From: Nectonema munidae
Lineage: Eukaryota; Nematomorpha; Nectonematoida; Nectonematidae
Length of the DNA stretch: 64,000 nucleotides
Reading direction: 5' to 3'
Assembly: GCA_030549495.1 (NCBI GenBank)
Contig: JAUIRK010000987.1
Location: 806,001 to 870,000, forward strand
Below, piece by piece: positions 12,040 through 23,100 of this stretch. The position numbers and the translations under genes are program-made. Positions within the stretch are counted from its first letter, which is position 1; each line of letters opens with the position of its first letter. Under the pieces are notes generated by a model that had not been told where the DNA came from, searched no databases, and saw nothing but the letters and a program-made list of their open reading frames with translations.

Positions 12040-13060
12040 AATATATCTAATAAAATATACCTTCAAATTTTACATAAAATATATGTTTTTATACTAAATC
12101 GGTCATGCTGTTTTCATTTCTGGACTCATTATTAATCAAATTTGTACTTCTGAAAATTGTCTCCAAAAACATTCCTTCACATTTTACATAAAATATATGT
12201 GTTATACTAAATCGACCATGCTGGTTTCATTTCTGGACTAATTTTTTACGTTTAGGATCTGGAAATACCTATAAGTGTTAATCAAATTTGCGGATTTACT
12301 TCTAAAAATTGTCTCCAAAAACATTCCTTCACATTTTACATAAAAGATATGTGTTATACTAAATCGACCATGCTGGTTTCATTTCTGGACTAATTTTTTA
12401 CGTTTAGGATGTGAAAATACCTATAAGTGTTAATCAAATTTGCGGTTTACTTCTGATAATTTTCTCCAAAAATATTCTCTTGAAATATATGTTTTTATAC
12501 CAAATCAATCATGCTCTTTTCATTTCTGAACTCATTTTTTACATTTAGGATGTGAAAATACCTATAAGTGTTAATCAAATTTGAGGTTTACTTCTAAAAA
12601 TTGTCTCCAAAAACATTCATTCAAATTTTACAATTAAATATATGTTTTTATACCAAATCAACCATGCTAGTTTCATTTATGGACTCAATTTTTGCAGTTT
12701 GAATTTGAAAATACATATAAGTATCAATTAATTTTGCGTTTAGTTCTAAAATTTGTTTTTATAGCAAATAGATCATGATGATTTCATTTCTGAACAGAGT
12801 TTTCGTATTTAGGGGTTTTACTGCTAGTGTCAATAAAATTTGCAGTTTATGTCTGAAAACTATATCCCAAAATATTCTCTCTAATTTTACATGAAATATA
12901 TGTTTTTATACCAATTCGACCATCATAATTTTTATTTCTGAAATCATTTTTTGCATTTAGAGGTCTTAAATGTCTGAAAGTGTCAATCAAATTTTCGATT
13001 TACGTCTAATGTCTACAGAAATATTTTTGCAATTTAAATAAAATATCTGTTTTTATGCCA
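12040..13060 (+). repeat. Tandem array A, ~150-bp units
   Basis: Units share the order: GTTTTTATACCAAATCGACC, TTTCATTTCTGGACTCA, TTTAGGATGTGAAAATAC, CTATAAGTGTTAATCAAATT, then TCTCCAAAAACATTC. Successive starts near 12199, 12351, 12491 and 12644 give a period of about 140-153 bp. The same unit occurs at 555-790 and 4060-4330. Small open frames inside it arise from the repeat. Confidence 0.85.
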
Positions 13061-14379
13061 AATGGAAGATGTTGGTTTCATTTTTGGACTCAGGTTTGGC
13101 ATTTATGGTTTTAAAATATCTGAAAACTTGAATCAGATTTGCGGTTTACTTCTAGATACTGTCTTCAAAAATATTTTCAAAAAAAATAAAATATCTGTTT
13201 TATACCAAATCGACTATGCTTATTTTATTTCTGTACTGGATTTTAGATAATACAGTTAAAAAATATCTCGAAGTTGCTATTGAATTAGTAATGTATGCCT
13301 GAAAATCAGTTCTGTAAAAAATTTTCAAAAAATGGCTGCATATTAGGTATATAGTAAAAATATACTTTTTTTTTGTATATTTTGGCTTATAATACTTTCT
13401 ACAATCATCTTGAGTATGAAATATTTATTAAAAAAAATAAAACGTATTATAAAATCTTCTGAAAATTTGTATCAGATAAGGAACCAAGTTGAAAACTAAT
13501 TGAAAAGAGAACATGTGATCAAAACAAATAATTAAAAAAAATATGTATCTTGACTAAATGGAAGATCTACCATGTTCTATTGAACTAGGAAGTGGTTTAA
13601 TTATATAATATTAGATGCTTCAAAAAAGATTTTGACTGTGAAAAAGAAGTTCCTCTTTTACAAATGAAAAATATTTAAATCTATCATCTAGGATTATAGT
13701 TAACATTTAGCTAAGATGGGTAGGAAATCTGAAAATTTAGAATAGGTCCGATTTATCAAAAATGGCACAGATGCCAATATGTGAGAATTTACTAACTATC
13801 AAGATATTTTTAATTTAAATTGAATTTGTCCATCTTTTTCCTTTTGTGTCAAAGAGATAATTTTTTAGATGAAGAACGTTGACAACTTTTTGTAATTGAA
13901 CAATGAACATCACGAATGAATCCTCAGAAAAAAACCTTTGAAATGAGATTGGTTGACAAATATTCGGGACTGATAATAAAATACACGATACTGATAAAAA
14001 AGTCTAAGATCATCAAGAAGATTCATTGATCAGAATGCTTTGAGAGAGAGGAAAAAAGTAATTTTATCCTTATAAAAAAATTTTCGTACAGACATTGAAG
14101 AATATAAATTTCAAATGAAAAAAGAGCTACCAAGAAAGGATCATCATAGAATGAATACCAAAATTACATACTGTAAATTATAATATGACGTAGAGACTAC
14201 GAGCCGATAACGAATTTGTAGCCAAAAAGATGGAGGTCCTATCGAGTTACATAAGTTACTGTAAAATGAAATATTTTGAGTGAATTAAACACCTAAAGTT
14301 GGTTTATTATAAATTAAGAAAATAATTACCAGAGAAATACTGCAAGTAGAAGTTATTTTTATGTTTATATATTTGACAT

Positions 14380-15080
14380 TGATTTACAGGTTTAATCGAT
14401 TTTTTGACAGGTTTTATTGATTTCATAAAAAATGAACATCACCATTAAATTCTGCATACTTGAAATGTATAAAAAACTTTAAAAGAATAAAAATTTTAAT
14501 TTTGACATGGGCTATCATATTTAAATTGTTTTGTCATGTTATATTTATAAAAAAAAGGAATATAACCAGTAAACACAGCCTACTTGAAAATGGGTATATG
14601 TGTGTAAAATGCCATACACGGTAAACTTCATCACCTCCCTATACTTTCTATTAAACGTAATTCTCTAATTCAAAAAACCGTGCCTGATCCTTTCTTTTTG
14701 GGATAAATCAATTTTTTGACAGTTTTGATTGATTTTTATAAAAAAATGAATATCACCACTGAATTACGCATGCTTGAAAATGGGTATATATATGTAAAAA
14801 ACTTTATATACTTATTTAGATAAAAAGTTCCTTTTTGAGATGAGCTGTCACATTTAGATCAATTTTTTGACAGGTTTGATTGATTTTCATAAAAAATGAA
14901 TATCACCACTGAATTCAGCATATTTGAAAATGGGTGTACATGTATAAAAAACTTTATATAATTATTTAAATAAAAAGTTCCTTTTTAGATGAGCTGTCAA
15001 ATATAAATCAATTTTTTGACAGGTTTGATTGATTTTGATAAAAATGGACATCACCACTAAATTCAGCATAGTTGAAATAT
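14380..15080 (+). repeat. Tandem array B, ~149-bp units
   Basis: Units contain GAGCTGTCAAATATAAATCA, then TTTTTTGACAGGTTTGATTG, then CACTGAATTCAGCAT and TTGAAAATGGGTATA. GACAGG recurs at 14869 and 15018, a period of 149. Similar units occur at 5330-5880 and 1860-2270. Each unit also holds a short inverted CTGTCA/TGACAG pair. Confidence 0.8.
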
Positions 15081-15188
15081 ATATGTAAGATTAAAAAATA
15101 TTTATATAAACTTATTAATATCTGAGAAAAATAGGGGGGGGGGGCACTTTACGCACCCCAGCACTTGAGCGGACAAATTTTGCCCAGC

Positions 15189-15893
15189 AGGCGATTTTTG
15201 AACACGTTGAGTGATGGTGCATCCACAATGTCTTCAGGTAGTTTGTTCCAGTCATTAATGATTCTATTCGAAAAGGAAGATCTTAAAAATTAAGATCTTT
15301 GAATTGATTTTAATCTTTGAATTGTTGTCTATGAACTCTGGAGCTTCTTGAGGAGAACTCAGGCAGAACACTAGATTTTATTTTCATATTTCCGTGAACT
15401 ATATTATAGGTCGTGATCATATCGTTGCGCTTATACCTATAGGTGAGAGATGGTAGAGATAACTTGCGCATCCTTTCTTAATATTCTAAATTCTGGAAGC
15501 CTTCAATCTTCTTCGTAATAAATCTCTACACTTTTTCTAAGCTTTTCATATCTTTAGCACATGTTGGATGTGCTACTACATTGCCATACTCGAGGTGAGG
15601 GCGTATTAGGGCTTTATACACTGGTAATGCTATATCGGCATCAAAGACAGAGAAGCTTTTATAAATTTGGAAGAAGACTGAATATGCTTTTGACGTTGCA
15701 TTTAAGAAATGAGCCTCGAATTTAAGGTCTTTGTCAAGAGTGACATCAAGATCGTTGATACAGTCAACACGTTTTATGTCGTAGCCGCCAATATAGTACC
15801 CCAAACTGTTCTGTGTGCCAATTTGCAAGTGATTACACTTAGAGAAATTGAGTTTTACCTGACTTTTCAGCAAGAATTTCCAGATCACATCGT
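15189..15893 (-). pseudogene. CR1-like LINE fragment, RT C-terminal part
   Basis: The minus strand from 15888 to 15526 is open: LNFSKCNHLQIGTQNSLGYY, VTLDKDLKFEAHF, then LPVYKALIRPHLEYGNVVAH. With frame changes it continues to NDMITTYNIVHG and ends near FKNRL at 15189. This is the segment after the catalytic palm in CR1-type reverse transcriptases. Both ends are cut within the coding region. It sits between the truncated right end of copy 3 and the resumed plus-strand LINE at 15895, so it is probably part of a rearrangement rather than a normal 5'-truncated insertion. Confidence 0.8.
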
Positions 15894-15894
15894 T

Positions 15895-16135
15895 ATAAGT
15901 TTAAATCTAAGCGTTTTCAAAACAGTTACACTCAAATTAACTTAACACAATGAGCCTTTGATGATTGGAATTCTTTGAAGGAAGAAGTAGAATTCTCTCA
16001 CAGTCAATGATTTCAAGAACAAGCTTGATATATTTTGGCAGGCTAGAAGATTTTATTTTATTATTTATTAGTTTTAAGGTTCAAATTTTAGAAGAATTGA
16101 CCTATATTTTGCTTAAATAAATATGTTATGTTACG
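15895..16135 (+). pseudogene. CR1-like LINE, 3' part of the split copy
   Basis: Plus-strand translation gives YKFKSKRFQNSYTQ, then DDWNSLKEEVEFSHS, then, after a frame change, VNDFKNKLDIFWQARRF. This is the extreme C-terminus of a CR1-like ORF2, continuing the copy that breaks off near 11660. About 100 bp of 3' UTR-like AT-rich sequence follows. Confidence 0.7.
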
Positions 16136-16139
16136 AAAT

Positions 16140-18100
16140 TTTTTAATTTATCTCTTTGATTAAACTGTTTTAAGTACGATTGATAAAATGGGTTGAAATG
16201 CTGAATGAAAGAAACGGTTTATCTTAAATCATAAACTTATTGAATTAGACAAGATGAAAGAAATACTAAGTTGTTAGCAATAAAGGATTGACACAGTAGT
16301 TCCAAAAGGGAGAAAGTCATCCCTAAAGAGAAATTTAGACTTCAGGAAGATTTATTCTTCTATCTTAATCCTTTTTCCAAAGTTTTTTAGTATTTAAATC
16401 TTTATAATTCATGGAAAAAAATTTGAAGTTTTTTATAAACTTGAATATTCTAAAGGTCCTAATGCGAAATATATTCTTGGGAACCACTTGATTAAGTGTT
16501 TGACAAAAAGTTTCCATTAAAATTTGGGAGTCTCTATTCTATACCAAGGAAGCTAGAATATAAATGAAAGAAGAGTCATCGAAAAATTATTTAACCAAAA
16601 ATTTGTACACTGTAGCAGTAAAAAGTCTTATTGATGAAAAGATGAAACTTTTTAAATATTTTGTATCCGTGAGGCTTCTTCAGAATTCCAGAGGAATTAG
16701 GTGAGAAGGCGAGTGTAGGAAAGTGTATCGAAACGATTTATAGGAGAAGACATATCTATGGGCTTATAAATTCTTTACTTTGGTTCAAATGATTAAATTT
16801 CTCCACCTAATTACTAAATCTATTTCATTTCCTTCAGATTGAGAGCACGGCATTTAAAATAGGTTTATAAATAGTAATTGCCTATAAAAACAATCAACAA
16901 AAGAAGAATGCAAAAATGGCTTGAGAATCTCCTCTTTCTTCATTTTAAAATTAAGTTGAATCCAATAATTATTTATATGTTATACACATAGAAAAAGGAA
17001 TTATTATCAGTTCATTGTATATCAAATTCGTATAATCCGTTCGCAAATACGCAAATTGTATATCAAGCGAAGTTAAGAAGATGATTTCTCATTCGTCCTT
17101 AGCCCATAAGCCAAAATATAAAGCGTAAAAGGATGAAAAATTCCTTTGATATAAGTTGCTTTTTTGTGAATCAATTTTGCCGTGATAGAGGGATTAGAGA
17201 TGCTTAAGAAAAAAAGTGAAGCGTGCAAAAATAGTCTTAATCCACTAAGCCGCTATCATTCATTTCGAAAGTCATAATAGTTCCATGTTGAGGTTTCAAA
17301 GGAAAGCGTAATCCCAATATTGATACAGAGTGGGAGATGATGCAAAAATCAATGATCGTTGTAATCGCATCTTTGATAACTGAAATTGATTTATGTTGAA
17401 AGACGAATCTTTTAAAAAAGCCTTGCAAAATCTTTTGCCATAGTAAAAGATTTTTAGTCTTCTCACCATATAAAAAAACTTATAACCTTTTTTTGCATTA
17501 AAATTATAATTTTATGATAGAACGGATAACCTCTATAATAAGAACTCGATTCTTCTTTCTCAAGACAAACTCCATACCAATAAATTTGTCATGACACACG
17601 GCTTATATAAACACAGGCATATAGTTTGTTATAAGTAAAAGAATTCTTTATGTAATAATGTCGATTTCTAATAAGAACGGCCACGATTTTTTTTGACCAA
17701 ATGGCGGCAATCATTAATCAAAATGGCCATTATAATAATAATATTTATATATAGAAAATAAATCTGAGTAAAATCTATTTATTATTAAGATTAATACTAG
17801 CCATAAGCTATATATATATATATATCTTTACATATATAATATGCATACTTTATATAAGTCAAGTAAATACAAATAATATAATTATAACTTTTTCAATGAT
17901 TTGACCAAAGAAGATGTGGACGTTTTGGTTTGTAGGAGCCATTTTGACCAAACCTCAAAATCGCCTTTGTCTTTTAAAAGTAATCCATCAAGCATTTGGT
18001 ATTAACTTTTTTTGTGTTTTTAAGAAAATACTAAATAGTATTCATTGATTTGTTTTGGTTTTTAGAAATATGAAATTCTAAAGGCATCGCATCTCCTTTG
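16140..18100. other. Mostly featureless intergenic DNA
   Basis: AT-rich sequence with TA microsatellites near 17811-17825. The only protein-like stretch is the minus-strand candidate terminal exon at 17237-17398, listed separately. Confidence 0.5.
17237..17398 (-). CDS. Candidate terminal exon, unknown gene
   Basis: On the minus strand, AATCAATTTCAG is an acceptable splice acceptor at 17399. It is followed by 53 open codons ending in TAA; the translation includes GLRFPLKPQHGTIMTFEMND. I recognise no family and found no upstream exon. Composition is slightly less AT-biased than the flanks. It may be a chance open frame. Confidence 0.2.
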   Translation of the reverse strand, partial: QHKSISVIKDAITTIIDFCIISHSVSILGLRFPLKPQHGTIMTFEMNDSGLVD

Positions 18101-18110
18101 ATACCGAAAG

Positions 18111-18282
18111 CAGTTGCAGATCCAGAAATTGACCATATGGGGGCAACTCTAAAAAATATTGTATAATACTCCCATACAAGCCTTGATGCTTTAAGAAAGA
18201 GCAAAATAAGTAAGGGGAATTTTGAAAGCAATTCTTCATAGGGGGTCTAGGCCCAGGTGGCCCTCCTCTGTATCCGCCAGTG
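18111..18282. mobile_element. Non-autonomous hAT element with 8-bp target duplication
   Basis: Ends CAGTTGCAGATCCAG (left) and, on the other strand, CACTGGCGGATACAG (right) form imperfect ~35-bp inverted repeats. Flanks are ACCGAAAG (18103-18110) and ACCGAATG (18283-18290), an 8-bp duplication with one mismatch, as hAT elements make. The 172-bp body has no coding capacity. Confidence 0.75.
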
Positions 18283-18299
18283 ACCGAATGGGATGCCAA

Positions 18300-18980
18300 T
18301 TTCCTATAAAATAAAAGTAGTCTGAAAACTCTATAAAAACTCACTGAAAAAGAAGATCGTAAGAAATATCTTTGAAAAGTTATATGGGTTTGGCTTTGAA
18401 GCATCATAGTCATCTGTTAGGCCAATTTTCTTTTTTATATTTATAGATTTTTCAATACTCTTTACATATTCGTGGGTGCCGTATTTAAGTTAGCTTACGT
18501 AAACTTTTGTAAGTATCTGAAGCGTATTTGTTTCCCAGTGTTTGCTTAGTAAATAGGTCATTTTCAATGTTTTGCAGAAACATTTTTATACTTTTTTTAA
18601 ACTTCTATGCACTCTAAGTAGTTTTTGACGTGAAAAAGTCATTTCTAACCTGTAAATTTGAAGATTTTTAACTTTTAAAGAAATTCCAGCCTTCGGACTA
18701 CGGACATATTTGTCATAGCGATGGACATAAATATATGACACTTTACTCTATGTCAAAATCTTGTAAAAATGTAAAACTAAAAAAATAAGAAAATAAGCTG
18801 ATATCAAGGCATATAAATATGTTTTGCCCGTCATTGGATATCTATAGCCGGATTTCGATACCAAGATTTTGAAAAATACATTTTAAAATGTGAATCTTTT
18901 TAATATATATATACTATTTTTTGTTTAAATTCTAAATTGTCTCGCCTTTTTAAGATATACTAAATTCCCTTTTTTAACTC
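18300..18980. other. Intergenic, no gene seen
   Basis: AT-rich unique sequence. The 111-residue minus-strand frame at 18078-18413 runs across the hAT element and is not a gene. Confidence 0.5.
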
Positions 18981-18984
18981 TATC

Positions 18985-19125
18985 TTGTTCAGGCTTGGGT
19001 AAGCTAAGGTATTGGGATTCGATAACTCTCTAGGTTAGGTCTTGGGTTCGATCCCGCATCAAACCTTCTTTTCGATACCAGCGGTGCAATTGTGCGTTCT
19101 CGATGAAAACGCCGCTACTTTCCAA
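18985..19125 (+). repeat. tRNA-derived SINE, copy 1
   Basis: A tRNA-like head carries a clear B box GGTTCGATCC (19045-19054) preceded by an A-box-like TGGGTAAGCTAAGG. The tail holds CTCGATGAAAACGCCGCTAC. The second copy at 20660-20812 has the same B box context (CTTGGGTTCGATCCCGCATC) and a similar tail (TTGATGAAAACACTCTTCTA). A paired arrangement with a shared non-tRNA tail argues for a SINE rather than a functional tRNA gene. Confidence 0.65.
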
Positions 19126-19219
19126 AATACACAAATTTTGACGTAAATTTGAAAAAAAATTGTAATTTCCTTCAAATCTTAGAGCTTGACCGGTCCAAAC
19201 ACCCCAACATATTAAATTC

Positions 19220-20640
19220 ATTTTTGAAATATTTTTCAGCTGTTTATGAAAATTATAATTAACATGATATAAGTTAAAAATATTTGAAATATTTTAACGA
19301 CGAAAACAATTTTGCTTAAAACAAATTTTTTCTTCCAAGCTTAGCGAAGACCATCTTTAGTAGAATTCATGTACTATCAACTGAAAGCTAATTGAAGTAT
19401 GTCAATTTTTATAACGTTAAAATTGTAAACACAAAAATGCGCCGCTATCAGTCATTTCCTTTTTGTTCATTCTTTTCTTTTTCATGATCAATTTGTGTTT
19501 TATTGTGTTTGCTACTTTTACGTGCGTAATTTGTTTTCCACTTTTTAGCTCTCTCTCTCTCTACTTAACTTTCTTTTGATGTTTCATTTATCTGAGTGCT
19601 AAACACGCTAATCACATAGAAAACCGTGGCGATACATCATATACCATTTCTTTCTATCCTTCTATGGGATGTCCTTTGATTCACGATTTTACTACGTGAT
19701 GATGACTTCATTCTTTACTCGATTTCAGCTTTAAAAGGATTAAACGGGCATTTTATGCCTTTCATCTTTGCAAAACACACAAACTAACTCAAATTGCGTA
19801 AAATTAATGTTTTCCTGGATCCTATATTCTTTAAGCAAATGAATAAAGTCGCGTCTTTGATTATGCCTTTTTAAACATTCTTTTTACTTTCCTTTCAACT
19901 CGATAGTTGCAGTGAGGTATCATTCTTTCTATGGCATTATGCACAATTATTTGAAGCTTCAATATCCCACCAGTTGTTATGGAATGCCTAATTGTCATCG
20001 CTTTCTTTGAGTCAACACAAAGTTAGTAAAAACAATGAATAAACAAATATTACCTCTGTTTCATAGACACACTATAAATTTCATTGTTATAATTTACTCC
20101 ATGTAATTAACGCAAAGTTTTTCCAAAGGGAATAACTTTAAAAAATATTGTGCATCTTTTGAATCAGAATAAATTATAATTTGAAACTCCATTTTGATGT
20201 AAAATGTTGATTAGCAAAACTTTTTAAAAATTACATTAATTCTTTGAAGACCAAAAATTTAGAAGTCTACTTTTTTTCAATGCTAAATTTTTGATTATTT
20301 ATCAAAAAAAAAAAAATCTTAATTTAAAAAGACTTAATTTGATCGAAATATCTTACTTAAATCCATGAATTTTTATTTGCTATGCCTGATAATGAAACTC
20401 GGTAAAAAGGTGGATGAACGCTTTTCATAATGAGAGTTTCATAATGAAGAGCAGACAATTTTTTATTTCTTTCGACAACTTTTTAAAAAAAATACTAAAT
20501 ATTTTTTATTCGTTTTTAAAGTTCCTTAAAAATTAAGCAATTCTATTAATAGTGAATTGTATATTTCTATTTTATTTATATACCGTTTTTTTCCAGAAAT
20601 AAGCCGTACATCAACAACAGAATTTTTAAAGAGTATATTT
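19220..20640. other. Intergenic; locally less AT-rich
   Basis: The part 19440-19960 is less AT-biased than average but contains no open frame or exon I would defend. It could be regulatory. A CT microsatellite lies at 19550-19562. Confidence 0.4.
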
Positions 20641-20659
20641 TCTGACCTAATCGATAGTA

Positions 20660-20812
20660 ATAATAAGGTAAGTGTAGAAGAGTGTTTTCATCAAGAAGGA
20701 ACATTTCGCCGAACATATCGAACCATGAGGAAAGTAGGCTTGATGCGGGATCGAACCCAAGACTTGGAGTTATCGAAACCCAGTAGCTAACAAACCTTAC
20801 TCGCGCTTCCAA
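20660..20812 (-). repeat. tRNA-derived SINE, copy 2
   Basis: On the minus strand the head starts GGAAGCGCGAGTAAGG (20810) and reaches the B box GGTTCGATCC (20757-20748). The SINE tail follows toward 20660. Both strands happen to be open across it (20557-20790 and 20576-20812), which is a by-product and not coding evidence. Confidence 0.65.
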
Positions 20813-20814
20813 AA

Positions 20815-21900
20815 AAATAAAGACATTTTTTGTGTTTTATCACCACATTTAATTGTTTAGCGTGCTGGGAAAAAATTTACATTGCAGAAATTTTGGTCTT
20901 GATATATTCGATAGACCCTCGAGATATTTTTGAGTTTCAGAGAAATTTTATACATTCAAAAATGCATAATAAGACGCTTGTGACTTTATTCAGTTGTGTA
21001 GCATTTGACTTACGTGTTTACATGCGACTAATTTATTCTAGTTTTTTTTTAAAAGGCTTTATACGGTAAAATTTTACATCATACGTGTCTAATTTGAAAA
21101 TGACATTCTATAATTTCTGTAGACAAGTGGTTTATTTTCAAAGTATGCATAATATACTCTCTTTTTTTATAAGACAAATATTTTATAAGAACTCAATATT
21201 TATTCACTCAAGAAACTTCCGCTAATGAAAGGCACCTGATTAGCAAACATTTTACAAAAAATTTTCTATTCTCCATTCCTTATGTTAATTATAGTATAGA
21301 AAATTTTGGGAGATCATGAAAGGTTTGCGTCCAGTAATAATAACGTCTTTTTTTGTTGTACAAGTAATCCAAAAATGTTTAAGACTTTGCTAAGTTAGTC
21401 AGCGCAACAGGTTTTATGTCTTGACATGTGACGTCATTCTTTATTTCAATGTTATCTTCAAATAAACATTTTCATATTTCAATCTTCTTTTTCCTTTTGC
21501 TTCATGCTTTTTCCATCCTTTGCCTTAGTTCAGAATTTATTTCCTTAATTTATTTTTTATTCCTTGTAAATTTTTTAAGATGCTTCAAAATATGCAGCTT
21601 TATTATTTTAATTTCACTAAAAAACTACAACTTTTTTTTCTTCTTAATAATTTTAGTAAGTCCAACTTAATAATTTTGGTGAAAATTATTTGCAGTCAGA
21701 TTCTGCAGGCTTCATTAAATGCCACAATCGTGAAAGGCTCGTCAAAAGTAAAAAAAGCCTTTTCATGGAGGAGGTTTCGACTCAAAATCTTTAAAACCGG
21801 AAAATTTTATTCAAGAAACCTAAAAAATTATGAAACTTATAATAAAGTTAGCGTACTCAAAGTTGATTTTCCTAAGAAACTTTTACTACTTGACTTTTTC
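20815..21900. other. Intergenic, possible decayed LINE 5' sequence
   Basis: Several short T-rich open frames (20830-21069, 21428-21670, 21580-21912) lack recognisable domains. The last may be degraded upstream sequence of the LINE 3' end at 21905. Confidence 0.35.
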
Positions 21901-21904
21901 AGTT

Positions 21905-22440
21905 TCTTATAATTACAGTGCTTACGCTTATAAATCGTTTGTTTTACGAGTAATAAATTATTCCTTCGTGAACTGGAGACATGCGAATCTTGATAGCATA
22001 TTGATTGCTCAAAAGAAGTTATTGACAAGTACATAAATTTGAAATATAATGAACACACTGAGAGTAAATTTTATATGATAAATTGTCTTCAAATACAGGA
22101 CATGTATAAATATAAAATTCTCAATTTTTATTATGTCATTATTCATGGTTTGTTTCCGATAAATTATGCAAATATGTTAAGGTTTAATTTGAGTTGCACA
22201 CTCATAGTACAAGAACAAAATAAAATCTTTTCATTCCTAGGTTTAAATCAAATAAATGTAAGCAAGAAATAGGGTATAAAATTTCTAATCTACTGAAAGA
22301 ATTTAAAAGCATGAATATTACAGAACTAACGCATTTAAGTAAAAACTCTTTCAAAAATGGAATCAAAATAAAGTTTATCGATAGAAGATCATCTTCAGAA
22401 TTCGCATCTAAACAGTTTCACAGAGGGATTTTTATCTGAA
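21905..22440 (+). pseudogene. LINE ORF2 C-terminal fragment
   Basis: Plus-strand frames carry SFVLRVINYSFVNWRHANL and ILIAQKKLLTST, the post-palm region (NYG-VVWG-A, QKK-LR) of non-LTR reverse transcriptases. They are followed by YNEHTESKFYMINCLQIQD and ILNFYYVIIHGLFP. After a frame change near 22270, ITELTHLSKNSFKNGIKI ends the similarity. The part upstream of 21905 is not clearly related. At least two frame breaks. Confidence 0.65.
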
Positions 22441-22449
22441 GTATTGAAG

Positions 22450-22825
22450 AATCATTTTACGTGAGGCATGCCAAAATCTTCTTTTTTCGTTAATCTGCTT
22501 TATAATATACAGATATATTTACATAAAAGTAAATAAAAATTTTGTTTACATTTATTATTATATGTTTTTTAATAGGCTCACTATGATTTTATTTTCAAAG
22601 TGGTTTTATTTGTAAGTGTTAGTTAAGAAGTGCTTTTCCAATTTTTTAACAAGGAAACTTCAATGCAATTTTGATTAATATATTTTCAGAACTTTAAACT
22701 TGTTCATAAATTATATATAGAGTAGCACACAAAATCTCTTAACTTTTTTCTAAATAAAAATTTAACAAAATAGAAGACTAATTATATAAAAAAGTTATCA
22801 ATTTAAAAATATTGAAACTAAAAAT
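22450..22825. other. Region downstream of ephrin gene 1
   Basis: AT-rich, no gene seen. It lies just beyond the predicted poly(A) site of gene 1. Confidence 0.5.
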
Positions 22826-22831
22826 CATTAG

Positions 22832-22837
22832 TTTATT
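22832..22837 (-). terminator. Poly(A) signal of ephrin gene 1
   Basis: AATAAA on the minus strand, 124 bases past the TAA of the GPI-tail frame and about 57 bases past the stop of the alternative frame in the same exon. A cleavage site near 22815 would give a short 3' UTR. Confidence 0.55.
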
Positions 22838-22893
22838 ATAATAAAATATAAGTAAAACATTTCAACAAATACAAAAGCCGCATGCTTCCATCT

Positions 22894-23100
22894 TTAAGAT
22901 ACTCTGAATCCGTCCTTTCTTTTTTGAGCCTTTTCCCTGTGAGCAAAATAATCAAACTTGTTAAAGTCTAAGCTGAATGATGAAACTGAAGAATGTGAGA
23001 ACAATGCTGATCCTCTTTTTGTCTGAAGACGAAAGGAGGTGTAGAAATTGAGTCTTAATTTCTTCACTGGTGATTTTGAACTGCGGTTTTGTCTTTTGAT
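22894..23100 (-). other. Second open frame over the terminal ephrin exon
   Basis: In the phase-0 frame the exon stays open for 68 codons, with protein-like content (LDFNKFDYFAHREKAQ). The stop lies about 57 bases before the poly(A) signal. The phase of exon 5 favours the GPI-tail frame. This frame would need another splice donor or a different transcript. Confidence 0.3.
22961..23100 (-). CDS. Efn: Ephrin gene 1, exon 6 (terminal, GPI signal)
   Basis: The acceptor AATATTTTAG precedes 23100. Exon 5 leaves one base (A), which completes an AAT codon here and opens a 46-residue frame ending KKRISIVLTFFSFIIQLRL before TAA. SSSD immediately before it is a plausible anchor attachment region. A second frame of the same exon is open to 22894 (68 residues, ending DGFRVS) but is out of phase with exon 5. 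Confidence 0.7.

Larger units (their letters stand above)
11663..15189 (+). mobile_element. TTAA-flanked non-autonomous element, longest copy (copy 3)
   Basis: It begins directly after TTAA (11659-11662) with CTCTATTAGTGCT, followed by a G-run hairpin GGGGGCGTAAAACGCCCCC. Array A is expanded here to about seven units of 140-153 bp (12040-13060). A middle shared with copy 2 (13060-14290) and array B (14380-15080, ~149-bp period) follow. The right end stops at GCCCAGCA (15189), short of the last CTAATAGGG-TTAA, where minus-strand LINE sequence begins. At about 3.5 kb it is much larger than copy 2, mainly through the longer arrays and some extra sequence. No transposase frame. Confidence 0.8.

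Noticed and set aside
20557-20812. Overlapping frames on both strands as small proteins
   Set aside because: They coincide with the tRNA-type SINE copy.
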